A stretch of 64,000 nucleotides of DNA from positions 1-64,000 of the forward strand of contig NZ_JAROAV010000044.1 of NCBI RefSeq assembly GCF_029439465.1, given 5' to 3'. The notes beneath the pieces are model-generated. The model saw only the letters and a list, made by a program, of their open reading frames with translations, did not search any database and was not told the origin of the DNA. Of this stretch, positions 7,672-17,134 are shown in pieces; within the stretch, counting starts at the first letter, position 1; each line of letters begins with the position of its first letter. Origin of the DNA: Luteipulveratus flavus (GTDB taxonomy: Bacteria > Actinomycetota > Actinomycetes > Actinomycetales > Dermatophilaceae). The position numbers were made by a program, and so were the translations under genes.

Positions 7672-10600
7672 GTGAGTGAGGGTTACGACGTCGCGGCCGC
7701 CGAGTGGGTGCGCCGCGTCACCGACGCCGGAGTCGCGCGCATCTGCGGCGACTTCGCCCTCGAGCGCGGCCTGGGCTACGTCGACGCCGAGCGGGTCACC
7801 TCGATCACGACCGGCGACCGCGGCCGGCTGCTGCTGGCCGTCGTGTCCGGCAGCCGCGCCCAGCCGTACTCCACGATGGTGACCGCGACCGGCGCCGACC
7901 TCGACGGCGAGCCGGACTGGTTCGGTCGGTGCAGCTGCCCGGTCCAGGTCAGCTGCAAGCACGTGGTCGCCGCCGTGCTCACCGCGCGGGAGGTGCTGAC
8001 CGCGACCGACGCCGGTGAGGAGGTCCCGGCACCGTCGGCGTGGCGTACGGCGCTCGCGCGGCTGGTCGATGACGAGCCCGAGCCGTCCGCCGCGCCCCGC
8101 ACCCCGCTCGGCATCTTCGTGGCCGTACGCCGTCGCGCGAGCTCGGTGCGCGACTCGACCCCACGGATGCACATCGAGGTGAGCCCCACGCGGCGGACCC
8201 GGACGGGGCGGTGGTCGCGGTCCGCCGGCTGGGCCGACTTCGTCTACCGGCACACCGATCGCACGACCGAGCCGCGACAGCTGCAGGTGATCCGCGAGCT
8301 CTACGCGATGGTCGAGGCGGACAAGGTGTGGCGGGTGGCGACCGGCGGTCCGACCGTCTCGCTGCACGACCTGTCGCCGAAGGTGTGGACCCTGCTGCAG
8401 CGTGCCGTGGACGCCGGCGTGGCCCTCGTGCCTGCGCCGGGCAGCGAGCACGAGGAGGTCGTCCTCGCCGAGCAGCCGGCCGAGATGACCCTCGTCGTCG
8501 GCCGTGACGACGAGGGCATCAGCGTCACCGCCGAGCTCGACCACGAGCTGCTGCTGGACGCCGACCCGGCGCGACCCGGGCTGCGGCTGGTCGGCGCGGA
8601 CGAGCCGCGAGCGACCCGACACCTGATCGGGCTCCCCGCCCACGGCGTGGCCGTGCTCGACGGCACCCGCCTGACGTTGGTGCCGCTCGCCGAGCGCCCG
8701 GACGAGATCACGTCCGACCTCCTGGACCAGCCGCCGTTGCGGGTGCCCGCGGCGGACGCCGAGGAGTTCACGGCCCTCTACCTGCCGCGGCTGCGCGAGC
8801 GCGCGTCGGTCCGAGCGGTGGGTGAGCAGCTGGACGACTCGCTCGACCGGCTCCGGCTGCACGTGCGCGTGGGGTCCGGCGGCGGCAACCAGGTGGCTGT
8901 CGAGCAGTCGTTCCTCTACGGCGACAGCCACCGCGTGCCGGTCGGGCTCGGCTCGGCCCGGCGCGGACGTCGCCGCTCCGACGAGCGCCGCCTCGTCGAG
9001 CAGCTGACCGAGACGTTGCAGGACCTCGGTCTGACCGAGTCGGTCGGCGGCCTCGGGCTGTGGCCGGTCGCCCGCACGACCGTCACCGGGATGGCGGCGG
9101 TCCGGCTCATCGACGCGCTGGACGAGCTCGGCTCCCACGAGGACGTCGTGGTCGACGTCGTGGACGACCTGCCCGCGTACGAGCAGGCGACCGCCGAGCC
9201 GCTGATCCAGGTGAGCACGGCCGACGTCGGCGACAGCGACTGGTTCGACCTCAGCGTCACCGTGACCATCGACCAGGAGCGGGTGCCGTTCGAGCCGCTC
9301 TTCCAGGCGCTGCACCGCGGCGATGACCACCTGGTGCTGGAGTCCGGGACGTGGTTCCGTCTCGACCATCCCGCGCTGCTGCGGCTGCGGGACCTGATCG
9401 CCGAGGCCCGAGGCATGGCGGACCCGACGTCGACGTCGAGCTCGTTGCAGCTCAACCGGTTCCAGGTCGGCCTCTGGGAGGAGCTGGTCTCCCTCGGCGT
9501 GATCGGTGAGCAGGCGGGTGCTTGGGAGAGCAGCGTCGACCGGCTCCGCCAGCTCGACAAGCTCGTGGCGCCCGAGGTGCCGGCGGCCTTCCGCGCCCAG
9601 CTCCGCCCGTACCAGGAGGACGGGTACGCCTGGCTGGCCACGCTGTGGGACGCCGGGCTGGGCGGGGTGCTCGCCGACGACATGGGCCTCGGCAAGACCG
9701 TGCAGACCCTCGCTCTGCTCGCCCGGGCCAAGGAGGCCGACGAGATCGGCGGCGCGCACGGGCCGGTGCTCGTGGTCGCGCCGACGTCGGTGGTCGGCGC
9801 CTGGGCGACGGAGGCTGCGGCGTTCTCGCCCGACCTGCGCGTGGTCGCAGTGACCGAGACGTCCAAGAAGCGGGCCGCCTCGCTCGCCGAGGTCGCCGCC
9901 GTCGCGGACGTCGTCGTGACCTCGTACGCCGTGCTGCGGCTGGACGCCGACGCGTTCCACGCCCAGCGCTGGCGCGGGCTCGTGCTCGACGAGGCGCAGA
10001 TGGTGAAGAACCACCAGAGCAAGACGTACCAGGCGACGCGGCGCATCGGGGCGCCCTTCACGCTGGCCATCTCCGGCACGCCGCTGGAGAACTCGCTGAT
10101 GGACCTGTGGTCGCTGCTGTCCCTGACCGCGCCCGGGCTCTACCCGCAGCCGGACGTGTTCAGCGAGACGTACCGCCGACCCATCGAGTCGGGCGGCCAC
10201 CCCGAGCTGCTGGACCAGCTGCGCCGGCGGATCCGCCCACTCATGCTGCGCCGGACCAAGGCCGCCGTCGCCGCGGACCTGCCGGAGAAGCAGGTCCAGG
10301 TGCTGTCGGTCCCGCCGCACCCGGTGCACGCGCGCATCTACGACCAGCACCTCACCCGCGAGCGGCAGCGCATCCTGGGCCTGCTCGACGACCCGGACGC
10401 CAACCGCGTCGCGATCCTCGCCTCGCTCACCCGCCTGCGCCAGCTCGCCCTCGACCCGGCGCTGGTCGACGAGACGTACGCCGGAGCCGCGACCTCCGCC
10501 AAGGTCGCCGGTCTCATCGAACAGCTGCGTGAGATCAGCCAGGAGGGTCACCGGGCGCTGGTGTTCAGCCAGTTCACGACGTACCTGCGGATGGTGGAGC

Positions 10601-11004
10601 AGGCGCTGGCGAAGGCCGGGCTGGGCACCTGCTACCTCGACGGTTCGATGACCGCGAGTGCGCGGACGGCGCAGATCGACCAGTTCCGCACCGGCGACGC
10701 CGACGCGTTCCTGATCTCGCTCAAGGCCGGCGGCACCGGGCTGACGCTCACCGAGGCCGACTACGTCTTCGTGCTCGACCCGTGGTGGAACCCGGCGGCC
10801 GAGGCGCAGGCGATCGACCGCACCCACCGCATCGGCCAGGACAAGCCGGTGATGGTCTACCGGATGGTGTCGCGCGGCACGATCGAGGAGAAGGTCGTCG
10901 CGCTGCAGGACAAGAAGCGTGAGCTGTTCGACCGTGTCGTCGACGAGGGCGGAGCGCTGTCCGGTCGCATCACCGCTGACGACATTCGCGCTCTGCTCGA
11001 CTGA
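7672..11004 (+). CDS. SNF2-type DEAD/DEAH helicase with SWIM zinc finger
   Basis: A 1110-residue Swi2/Snf2-family ATPase, a nucleic-acid translocase of the HepA/RapA-like group. Near the N-terminus a SWIM finger is complete: C87, C89, C95 and H97 in CSCPVQVSCKH. A long central region without known motifs follows. The helicase core begins near residue 640: motif I DDMGLGKT (about 668-675), motif II DEAQ (about 773-776) instead of DEAH, motif III SGTPLENS, and a C-terminal lobe with VFSQFTTY, LKAGGTGLTL and DRTHRIGQ. GTG at 7672 is chosen because the SWIM region and its lead start there; upstream in-frame residues look random. Likely acts on DNA or stalled RNA polymerase; no partner is adjacent. 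Confidence 0.93.
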   Translation: MSEGYDVAAAEWVRRVTDAGVARICGDFALERGLGYVDAERVTSITTGDRGRLLLAVVSGSRAQPYSTMVTATGADLDGEPDWFGRCSCPVQVSCKHVVAAVLTAREVLTATDAGEEVPAPSAWRTALARLVDDEPEPSAAPRTPLGIFVAVRRRASSVRDSTPRMHIEVSPTRRTRTGRWSRSAGWADFVYRHTDRTTEPRQLQVIRELYAMVEADKVWRVATGGPTVSLHDLSPKVWTLLQRAVDAGVALVPAPGSEHEEVVLAEQPAEMTLVVGRDDEGISVTAELDHELLLDADPARPGLRLVGADEPRATRHLIGLPAHGVAVLDGTRLTLVPLAERPDEITSDLLDQPPLRVPAADAEEFTALYLPRLRERASVRAVGEQLDDSLDRLRLHVRVGSGGGNQVAVEQSFLYGDSHRVPVGLGSARRGRRRSDERRLVEQLTETLQDLGLTESVGGLGLWPVARTTVTGMAAVRLIDALDELGSHEDVVVDVVDDLPAYEQATAEPLIQVSTADVGDSDWFDLSVTVTIDQERVPFEPLFQALHRGDDHLVLESGTWFRLDHPALLRLRDLIAEARGMADPTSTSSSLQLNRFQVGLWEELVSLGVIGEQAGAWESSVDRLRQLDKLVAPEVPAAFRAQLRPYQEDGYAWLATLWDAGLGGVLADDMGLGKTVQTLALLARAKEADEIGGAHGPVLVVAPTSVVGAWATEAAAFSPDLRVVAVTETSKKRAASLAEVAAVADVVVTSYAVLRLDADAFHAQRWRGLVLDEAQMVKNHQSKTYQATRRIGAPFTLAISGTPLENSLMDLWSLLSLTAPGLYPQPDVFSETYRRPIESGGHPELLDQLRRRIRPLMLRRTKAAVAADLPEKQVQVLSVPPHPVHARIYDQHLTRERQRILGLLDDPDANRVAILASLTRLRQLALDPALVDETYAGAATSAKVAGLIEQLREISQEGHRALVFSQFTTYLRMVEQALAKAGLGTCYLDGSMTASARTAQIDQFRTGDADAFLISLKAGGTGLTLTEADYVFVLDPWWNPAAEAQAIDRTHRIGQDKPVMVYRMVSRGTIEEKVVALQDKKRELFDRVVDEGGALSGRITADDIRALLD

Positions 11005-11143
11005 GGGTCGGCGGCGCCGGCGAGGACGAGTGTCGAGCAGGAGCGTCTGCCTCGACGCCCCGGATCCGCGCTCGAGGTACCGGCTCGGCAACGTTTCGTG
11101 TCCGTCCCTGGCGGTGCCGGAGACGGGGATCGGACACTCAGTC

Positions 11144-11623
11144 ATGAGCGCTGACCGCATGGCCGAGCCAATGACGCGACGTCGGGCGCTCGTGCTGCTC
11201 GCCGTGACCGCGGTGGGCGTCGCCGGTTGCTCGGCCGGCGGCGGGACCGTCGTCGAACCGATGATCACGGCGGTGCCGCCGAGCACGCAGGCGATCGAGA
11301 GCTACTGGGTCGAGCCCGGGGGTCGCATCCTGGTGCTCGCGACGATGGGAGGACTCGGCGACCGGATCACGGTGCACTGCACGGAGGGCGAGGACCAGGT
11401 CACGGTGTGGGCCACCGTGACCAGTCCGCCTGGCAGCGGGGCTCGGCCGGCCATCGGTCTGAGGCTGTACGACCGCGTCACGCTCGGCCGAGCGCTCGGC
11501 CCTCGCCCCGTCGTGACGCTGAACGGCGCGCGCGTCCGGGGCGGTTCGGGCGCGCCGCCGCCGGGACGGGCTCCGGCCGCGCCGGACGACCTCGGGTCAC
11601 CCGTTCCGACCTCGCCCACCTAA
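11144..11623 (+). CDS. Putative lipoprotein, unknown function
   Basis: A 159-residue exported protein. After a charged start (MTRRR) a hydrophobic segment ends in the lipobox VAGC, so it should be lipidated and surface-held. The mature part contains a short Cys-containing domain (ITVHCTEGEDQVTVWATVTS) and a Pro/Ala-rich tail. ATG 11144, 11159 or 11171 are all in frame; none has a strong ribosome site. The 3' end overlaps the stop of the convergent acyltransferase by four bases. No family recognised. Confidence 0.6.
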   Translation: MSADRMAEPMTRRRALVLLAVTAVGVAGCSAGGGTVVEPMITAVPPSTQAIESYWVEPGGRILVLATMGGLGDRITVHCTEGEDQVTVWATVTSPPGSGARPAIGLRLYDRVTLGRALGPRPVVTLNGARVRGGSGAPPPGRAPAAPDDLGSPVPTSPT

Positions 11624-14049
11624 GGGGACGTCGCCGCCAGGGCGGTGATCAGGCGGGTGCGCATGACCTCGACCAGCGTGGCCGCGTACGTCGCGGTGAT
11701 GTGGTTGCCGGACCGGTAGACCAGCACGTTGCCGATGACCGGCGGGCAGCTCGCCTGCGGGCACACCCAGTCGTTGACCGAGAACAGTGGCACCCTGGTG
11801 CGCCGGGCGGCGGCGGTCAGGGCCGGCGTACCCATGCCGGCGTTGCGAGGGAAAGCGCATCGGTAGTCCGGTGCCGACCGGTACCGCGAGACGCAGTCGA
11901 CGACGTGCGCCGGCGGAGTTGGGACATCCGCCAGCGCGACCACGCGGATCCCCTTGCTCTGCAACCGCTTCCACTGGGTGACGTAGCCGTCGACCATCTG
12001 CGCTGCACCCGGCCGGCCCGCGCCGTCGTACGCGCGCACCTCCTGCCCGGACACCAGGACGGCGCTCGGCCGGTGCAGACCCGTCAGCTCGCCCATGACC
12101 TTCGCCGTCCACGTCGTGCACGAGCCGTACGCCGCGGAACCTCGCTGGATCGGAGCAGCGCTGAACGCGCAGCCCGCCTTGGTGTAGGCATCGAGCCGGA
12201 TCTGGTGCCGCCGCGCGATCTGGTCGAAGAGGTCGATCCACTGGTCGACCTTGGAGTCGCCGACCACGGCCAGCGTGAGCCGCCCCGACCGGTCGCCGAG
12301 CTCGCAGCGCCGGACCCGCGTCGAGTCCTGGTCGACGAGGCACGTCTCCTTGGGCCGGTCGTCCACGGCCTTCACCGGATCGGGCGTGATGGACGTGGGA
12401 GTGAGGTCGAGCAGACCCGTCCGTGGCGGACCGGCGAGCACCGGGTTGACCGCGGGACCGAACCGCCACGGCGACGAACGCCGAGGTGGCGGGGGGTGAG
12501 GTGGCGAGGGCTGAGTCCGCGTCGGTGGCGTGGTCGGCGAGGCGGCGGCGCCCGGCCGGCCGCCGCTCGCGCCCGCTCCGCCTGACGCCGTGGGGATGCT
12601 TCCGGGATGCGTGAGGTCCGGTGTCGCGGGCGCGGCGATCGCGGCCGCCGCGCCACGGGCCTCGCCGGCCGGCGCAGCGCGGACCTGCGTCTGCGCGAAC
12701 CCGCCGAGCCCGAGCCCGACGCCGACACCGACCGCGGTACAGGCGGCGCCGACCATGAGCGCGACGCGCGGCGCTCGGGAGAGCAGCGCGGACCGCCGTA
12801 CGGGGTCCTCGAGCAGGACATAGGTCAGCCAGGCCGGTCCGGCCGACGCCGCGACCAGTGCCAGCCGCACCGGCCAGGACGGCTCACCCCACCGCGCCGA
12901 GGCGATCGCGACGAGCGGCCAGTGCCACAGGTAGAGGCTGTACGACAGGGCGCCGATGCGCTGGAGAACGCGGGTGCCGAGCACGCGCAACGGGCCCGCC
13001 TCGCGCGCCCGGAACCCGCCCACGATCACCGCCGCGGTCGCGAGCGCGGGCATGAGCGCGTTCGAGCTCGGCCAGGCGACGTCCTGGGTGATCGTGAGGG
13101 CGCTCAGCAGCAGCGTGGCCAGCCCGCCCCACGCGAGCATCGTCGCCGCACCGCGGGTCGAGCGCAGCCAGAACGGCACGAACAGCGCGATCAGCGCGCC
13201 GATGCCGAGCTCCCACAGGCGGGTCGGCGTGGCGAAGTACGCGGGCTCGGGGGAGGTCGCCGTGTCGTGGATCGACCACAGCAGCGAGGGCACGATCACC
13301 AGGAGGATGCCGGCGACCAACGTCGTCCGCAGCCGTAGGCTCAGCTGCCGCGCGACCTCGGCGCACAGCAGGATGAGCAGCGGCCACAGCAGGTAGAACT
13401 GCTCCTCGACCGCCAGCGACCAGTAGTGCTGCACCGGCGAGGACGCGGCGGTGTCCGCCTGCAGGTAGGCGACCGACTGATGGGCGAAGCGCCAGTTCAC
13501 GACGTACAGGGCCGCCGCGACGATGTCGCCGCCGATGGTCGACCAGCGTGGGCTCGGGACGAGCAGAACGGTGAGGACGGCCGTCGCCAGCAGCACCGTC
13601 GCGGACGCGGGAAGCAGCCGTTTCGCGCGCCGTGCCCAGAACCGGCGCAGCGAGATCCGCCGCGTGTCGTCGACCTCGCGCACCAGCAGCCCCGTGATCA
13701 GAAACCCCGAGATGACGAAGAACACGTCCACGCCGATGAAGCCGCCGCTGAGACCGGGAACGCCCGCGTGGCAGAGCATGACCAGCAGGACCGCGACCGC
13801 GCGCAGCCCCTCGATGTCGGCGCGGAACCCGCCGCTGCCCTGACCCTCCCCGGCAAGAGGTGGGGCTGGGCACATGCATGCGTGTGCGTGCGAGCAGCTT
13901 TTGCCGGGGAGGGGCGACTCCTCGGCAAAAGGTGGGGCCGGGCACATGCATGCGTGTGCGTGCGAGCAACTTTTGCCGGAGGGGGTGGAAGGGGGCAGCG
14001 GCGGCGGCGGCGCGGTGGCGGGGCCGTCGCCGGTGGGAACCGGCGTCAC
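11620..14049 (-). CDS. Acyltransferase-3 (OafA/YrhL type) with C-terminal SGNH domain
   Basis: An 809-residue membrane enzyme that would transfer acyl groups to a cell-surface glycan. The acyltransferase-3 domain starts at FRADIEGLRAVAV and has about ten helices with the family motifs GVDVFFVISGFLITG and SLAVEEQFYLLWPL. A Pro/Thr linker precedes an extracellular SGNH-like domain with VVGDSKVDQW (GDS block) and GNHIT near the end. The GTG at 14049 overlaps the stop of the upstream homologue (GTGA), arguing for coupling, but the resulting 60-residue N-terminus consists largely of two translated copies of a 56-bp repeat (residues KSCSHAHACMCPAPP twice). ATG 13947 or 13875, inside the repeats, are alternatives. 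Confidence 0.85.
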   Translation of the reverse strand: MTPVPTGDGPATAPPPPLPPSTPSGKSCSHAHACMCPAPPFAEESPLPGKSCSHAHACMCPAPPLAGEGQGSGGFRADIEGLRAVAVLLVMLCHAGVPGLSGGFIGVDVFFVISGFLITGLLVREVDDTRRISLRRFWARRAKRLLPASATVLLATAVLTVLLVPSPRWSTIGGDIVAAALYVVNWRFAHQSVAYLQADTAASSPVQHYWSLAVEEQFYLLWPLLILLCAEVARQLSLRLRTTLVAGILLVIVPSLLWSIHDTATSPEPAYFATPTRLWELGIGALIALFVPFWLRSTRGAATMLAWGGLATLLLSALTITQDVAWPSSNALMPALATAAVIVGGFRAREAGPLRVLGTRVLQRIGALSYSLYLWHWPLVAIASARWGEPSWPVRLALVAASAGPAWLTYVLLEDPVRRSALLSRAPRVALMVGAACTAVGVGVGLGLGGFAQTQVRAAPAGEARGAAAAIAAPATPDLTHPGSIPTASGGAGASGGRPGAAASPTTPPTRTQPSPPHPPPPRRSSPWRFGPAVNPVLAGPPRTGLLDLTPTSITPDPVKAVDDRPKETCLVDQDSTRVRRCELGDRSGRLTLAVVGDSKVDQWIDLFDQIARRHQIRLDAYTKAGCAFSAAPIQRGSAAYGSCTTWTAKVMGELTGLHRPSAVLVSGQEVRAYDGAGRPGAAQMVDGYVTQWKRLQSKGIRVVALADVPTPPAHVVDCVSRYRSAPDYRCAFPRNAGMGTPALTAAARRTRVPLFSVNDWVCPQASCPPVIGNVLVYRSGNHITATYAATLVEVMRTRLITALAATSP
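13850..13905 (-). repeat. 56-bp palindromic repeat, copy B1
   Basis: Minus-strand copy of a family that runs from GGCAAA to TGCCGG in exactly 56 bp and carries the core ACACGCATG followed by TGTGCC. Ends extend to TCCCCGGCAA and TTGCCGGGGA. It lies at the 5' end of the acyltransferase gene and is open in the same frame, 72 bp from copy B2. Confidence 0.88.
13922..13977 (-). repeat. 56-bp palindromic repeat, copy B2
   Basis: Nearly identical to B1 (about four differences) and in the same orientation. The start-to-start distance is 72 bp, a multiple of three, so both copies encode the same peptide in the acyltransferase frame. Other copies: 41373-41428, 57290-57345 and 57351-57406. Confidence 0.88.
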
Positions 14050-16316
14050 GGGGACGCCGCTCGGGGGCCGGGCACCGCCTCGACCAGCGGCGCGAGTCGG
14101 GCGCCGAGCGGGGCGGTGAGGGTCCGCACGTACGTCCGCGTGACGTGCGAGCCCTGGCGGTAGACCAGGACGTTCCCGATCACTGGCGGGCACGCCGGGA
14201 CGGGACAGATCCAGTCGTTCATCGTGGCGACGGTCGTTCCGGGCACCTGCCCCGCCGCCCGGACGAGCGCGGGCGTCCCGGACCCGTCGTTGCGGGCGTA
14301 GGAGCAGCGGCCGACGTCGTCACGGTGGTCGGCCACGCAGCCGTACACGTTCAGCCCCGGGGAGGGCGTGTCCTTGAGGATGATCACGCGAACTCCTCTG
14401 GCAGACAACGCTTTCCAGTACGCCGAGTATCCCGCGATCAGGGTGTCGGAGCCGGTACGCCCCGCCGAGGGAACCGCGTCGTTCTTGACGCCCGAGACGA
14501 TGACGACGTCCGGCCGGGACGGCCCGGTCAGCGTCGCGAGAAGCGACCGGCTCCAGGTGCGGCAGGCCTGCTGGGCACCGGGCGTACCCGAGGCGATCGC
14601 CGCGTCCGCCCACGGGCAGCTCGCCTTGAGATACGTCTGCAGTCGCCAACCGCGTTGACGCGCCACCGGATCCAGGGCGTCGGCCCACTGGGCTGCCTTG
14701 GAGTCGCCGACCAGCGCGACGGTGAGCCGCCCGGTCGGCGAGCCGAGGTCACAGCGCCGTACGGCCGTACCGAGCAGCGTCACCTGGCACCCCCGCGCGT
14801 AGATCGCGGGGACGTCGAGGGTCGCCCGCAGCGGGTCGGGCGAGATCGACTCGGGGTCCAGGTCGAGCGCAGCGACGTTCGGGCCGGCTGCGGCGGGGTT
14901 CGGCGCCGCAGCGCCGGGCGTCGGGGCGGTGCGAGTCGCCGGGCCAGGAGTGGCGGTCGTACGCAGGGTGGCCGTCGGGGACGGCGGCCCTACTGAGCCC
15001 GTCGGCGTGCTGGGAACCGGCGTCGGCACGCCCAGCGCCGCCGCTCCCTGGGCCGCGCCCGGCGGGACGTCCCTCACCTGTGCGGCGGCCAGGCTCTGCA
15101 GGCCCAGACCGGCGGCCAGGCTCACCGCGGTGCACGCGGCACCCACGGCGAGCGCCGCCCGCGGCACCCGGGAGAGCAGCGACGACCGACGGACCGGGTC
15201 CTCCAGCAGCGTGTACGTCAGCCAGGCGGGCACCACCGACGCCGCCACCGCGAGCAGTCCCTGCCACCACCTCAGCGGGCCCCACTGGTCGGCCGCGACG
15301 AGGAGGACCGGCCAGTGCCACAGGTAGAGCGAGTACGACAGCGCGCCGACCCGCTGCATCGGCGGCAGGGCGAGCACGACCCCCGCGCCGAAGCCGCCCA
15401 AGCCGCCGCGTCCGCCACAGCCGCCGGACCCACCGCAGCCGCCCGCGATCACCGCCGCAGCGCCGAGGGTCGGGACGAGCGCCGCGTACCCCGGCCACGC
15501 GGTCGAGGTGTCGATGACCGCGGCACCTCCGATGACGACGGCGAGCCCGGAGCACGCCAGCGCGCGCCCGGCCATCGGGGTCAGGCTGCGCCACCACCCG
15601 ACGCTCAGCGCGACGAGCCCGCCCACGCCGAGCTCCCACAGCCGCGTCGGAGTCACGAAGTACGCCTGCGCCGCGGACGTCGAGGTGAGCCACATCGACC
15701 AGGCCAGGGACGGGACGACGATCAGCGTGAGCGCGACGGCCAGCGCCCGGCGTACCGGCACCCGTAGCCGCCGCGCCGCCCACACCGCCGCGAGGATCAG
15801 CAGCGGCCACAGGACGTAGAACTGCTCCTCGACCGACAGCGACCAGTAGTGCTGGACCACCGACGGTGCGGAGTCCTCGGCGAGGTAGTCGACCGAGCGG
15901 CTCGCGAGGTGCCAGTTCACGACGTACGCGGCGGCCGCCACGACGTCGCCGCCCGCCTCGTCCCAGCGCAACGTCGGCAGGAACGCCCAGGTCAGCAGCA
16001 CGGTGACGGCCAGCACGGTCGCCGACGCGGGCAGCAGCCGCTTGGCCCGGCGCGCCCAGAACCGCAGCAGCGACACCCGGCCGGTCGCGCTCACCTCGCG
16101 GGCCAGCAGGCCGGTGATGAGGAAGCCGGAGATCACGAAGAACACGTCCACTCCGACGAACCCGCCGGCGAGCCCGGGGATCCCCGCGTGCGCGAGCAGC
16201 ACGAGACCGACGGCGACCGCGCGCAGACCCTCGATGTCGGGCCGGTACGCGCGGTCGCCGTCACGCTCGGTGTCCTGCCGGCGCCCGTACGACGCCCGAG
16301 TGGTTGGCGCGCTCAT
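14046..16316 (-). CDS. Acyltransferase-3 (OafA/YrhL type) with C-terminal SGNH domain, paralogue
   Basis: A 756-residue paralogue of the gene that follows it. A 22-residue hydrophilic start leads into YRPDIEGLRAVAVGLVLL, then the multi-helix acyltransferase-3 domain with GVDVFFVISGFLITG and SLSVEEQFYVLWPL. A Thr/Pro/Ala linker (about residues 400-470) leads to an exported SGNH-like domain with VALVGDSKAAQW and a late GSHVT. Both paralogues read GDSK where many SGNH enzymes read GDSH/GDSL. Family knowledge: such proteins O-acylate capsule, teichoic acid or peptidoglycan sugars. The duplication is old, as the linkers share no sequence. Confidence 0.9.
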   Translation of the reverse strand: MSAPTTRASYGRRQDTERDGDRAYRPDIEGLRAVAVGLVLLAHAGIPGLAGGFVGVDVFFVISGFLITGLLAREVSATGRVSLLRFWARRAKRLLPASATVLAVTVLLTWAFLPTLRWDEAGGDVVAAAAYVVNWHLASRSVDYLAEDSAPSVVQHYWSLSVEEQFYVLWPLLILAAVWAARRLRVPVRRALAVALTLIVVPSLAWSMWLTSTSAAQAYFVTPTRLWELGVGGLVALSVGWWRSLTPMAGRALACSGLAVVIGGAAVIDTSTAWPGYAALVPTLGAAAVIAGGCGGSGGCGGRGGLGGFGAGVVLALPPMQRVGALSYSLYLWHWPVLLVAADQWGPLRWWQGLLAVAASVVPAWLTYTLLEDPVRRSSLLSRVPRAALAVGAACTAVSLAAGLGLQSLAAAQVRDVPPGAAQGAAALGVPTPVPSTPTGSVGPPSPTATLRTTATPGPATRTAPTPGAAAPNPAAAGPNVAALDLDPESISPDPLRATLDVPAIYARGCQVTLLGTAVRRCDLGSPTGRLTVALVGDSKAAQWADALDPVARQRGWRLQTYLKASCPWADAAIASGTPGAQQACRTWSRSLLATLTGPSRPDVVIVSGVKNDAVPSAGRTGSDTLIAGYSAYWKALSARGVRVIILKDTPSPGLNVYGCVADHRDDVGRCSYARNDGSGTPALVRAAGQVPGTTVATMNDWICPVPACPPVIGNVLVYRQGSHVTRTYVRTLTAPLGARLAPLVEAVPGPRAASP

Positions 16317-16356
16317 CCCGCCAGCGACGCTAGCGGGTCCGGGGCCGGGGACCGGG

Positions 16357-17079
16357 TCACTGCAGCAGCGAGATCTTCTGCCAGATCTTGCGCGACATGC
16401 CCGTCGTCAGCTGCTCGATGGTGCTGACGGTGTCCAGGACGACGCCGTCGGTCGTGTCCTCGGCGCACAGGGCGGCCGCCTTGCCGACCAGGCTGAGCAT
16501 CTCCGAGCAGTAGTCGAGGTAGGCGACGAGGGCGGCCGCGTCCATGTCGACCTCGACCGACTCGTCCGTCGGCCGGAAGTCCGACCGCAGCCGCTCGGGG
16601 TCCTTGGTCAGCTGGTGCATGTCGATCACGTGCGCGAGCGAGCGCAGCCGGTGCAGCTGCTCCAGGATCGCCCCGCGCTCGATCCGGGCGGGCGTCGCGC
16701 TGAGGAAGAAGACCGCCACACCGGCGAACACCAGGTCGTTGATGGTGCTCTCGATGAGCGGCAGCCACTCCCAGGAGCGCTGCGGGCTCTGGTCGACCGT
16801 CCCTCGCAGCGCGAGGAAGAGCGCGACCGCCGTCCCCATCACCACCACGGCCATCGCGACCCGGCACACCCGGCGTACGGCGTCGACGCGTCGGCGGCTC
16901 TGCACCGACCCGGCCGCCACACGATCGACCACCTCGACGAGCTCGCCGGCGACGTTGCGCAGGTTGCGGTCGGGGAACCGGGCCACGATGCGGGCCTGCA
17001 GCCGCAGGACGGTGGCGCGCACCGCCTCCGCCTGCAACCGGTCGTAGTCGTCCTGGGCGGGCGCCGCGCTCCTGGGCAT
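16357..17079 (-). CDS. Hypothetical two-helix membrane protein
   Basis: A 240-residue protein of unknown function. Residues 1-65 are helical and charged (DYDRLQAEAVRATVLRLQAR), then two membrane helices follow (VCRVAMAVVVMGTAVALFLAL and LVFAGVAVFFLSA) separated by a short loop, and the C-terminal half is soluble and helical with the striking run LRSLAHVIDMHQLTKDPERL. The ATG encodes MPRSAAPAQ. It is transcribed in the same direction as the two acyltransferases downstream, 40 bp before them, and is divergent from the SDR gene. The conserved-looking HVIDMHQLTKDP stretch suggests a real family, but I cannot name it. Confidence 0.8.
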   Translation of the reverse strand: MPRSAAPAQDDYDRLQAEAVRATVLRLQARIVARFPDRNLRNVAGELVEVVDRVAAGSVQSRRRVDAVRRVCRVAMAVVVMGTAVALFLALRGTVDQSPQRSWEWLPLIESTINDLVFAGVAVFFLSATPARIERGAILEQLHRLRSLAHVIDMHQLTKDPERLRSDFRPTDESVEVDMDAAALVAYLDYCSEMLSLVGKAAALCAEDTTDGVVLDTVSTIEQLTTGMSRKIWQKISLLQ

Positions 17080-17134
17080 GGCCCGCAGCGTAGGCGCCGG
17101 TCCACGACATCGTCCGGCCGGTCCGCGGGCGGAG

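Noticed and set aside
7576-11286. Very long open frame on the minus strand, antisense to the SNF2 gene (over 1200 codons)
   Set aside because: Its composition (Arg/Gly/Glu/His-rich, no motifs) is that of a high-GC antisense frame, and the plus strand encodes a full SNF2 helicase. Similar long shadows at 1129-2133, 20736-22037, 23403-26387, 31659-34100, 41964-44201 and 57454-59628 were rejected for the same reason.
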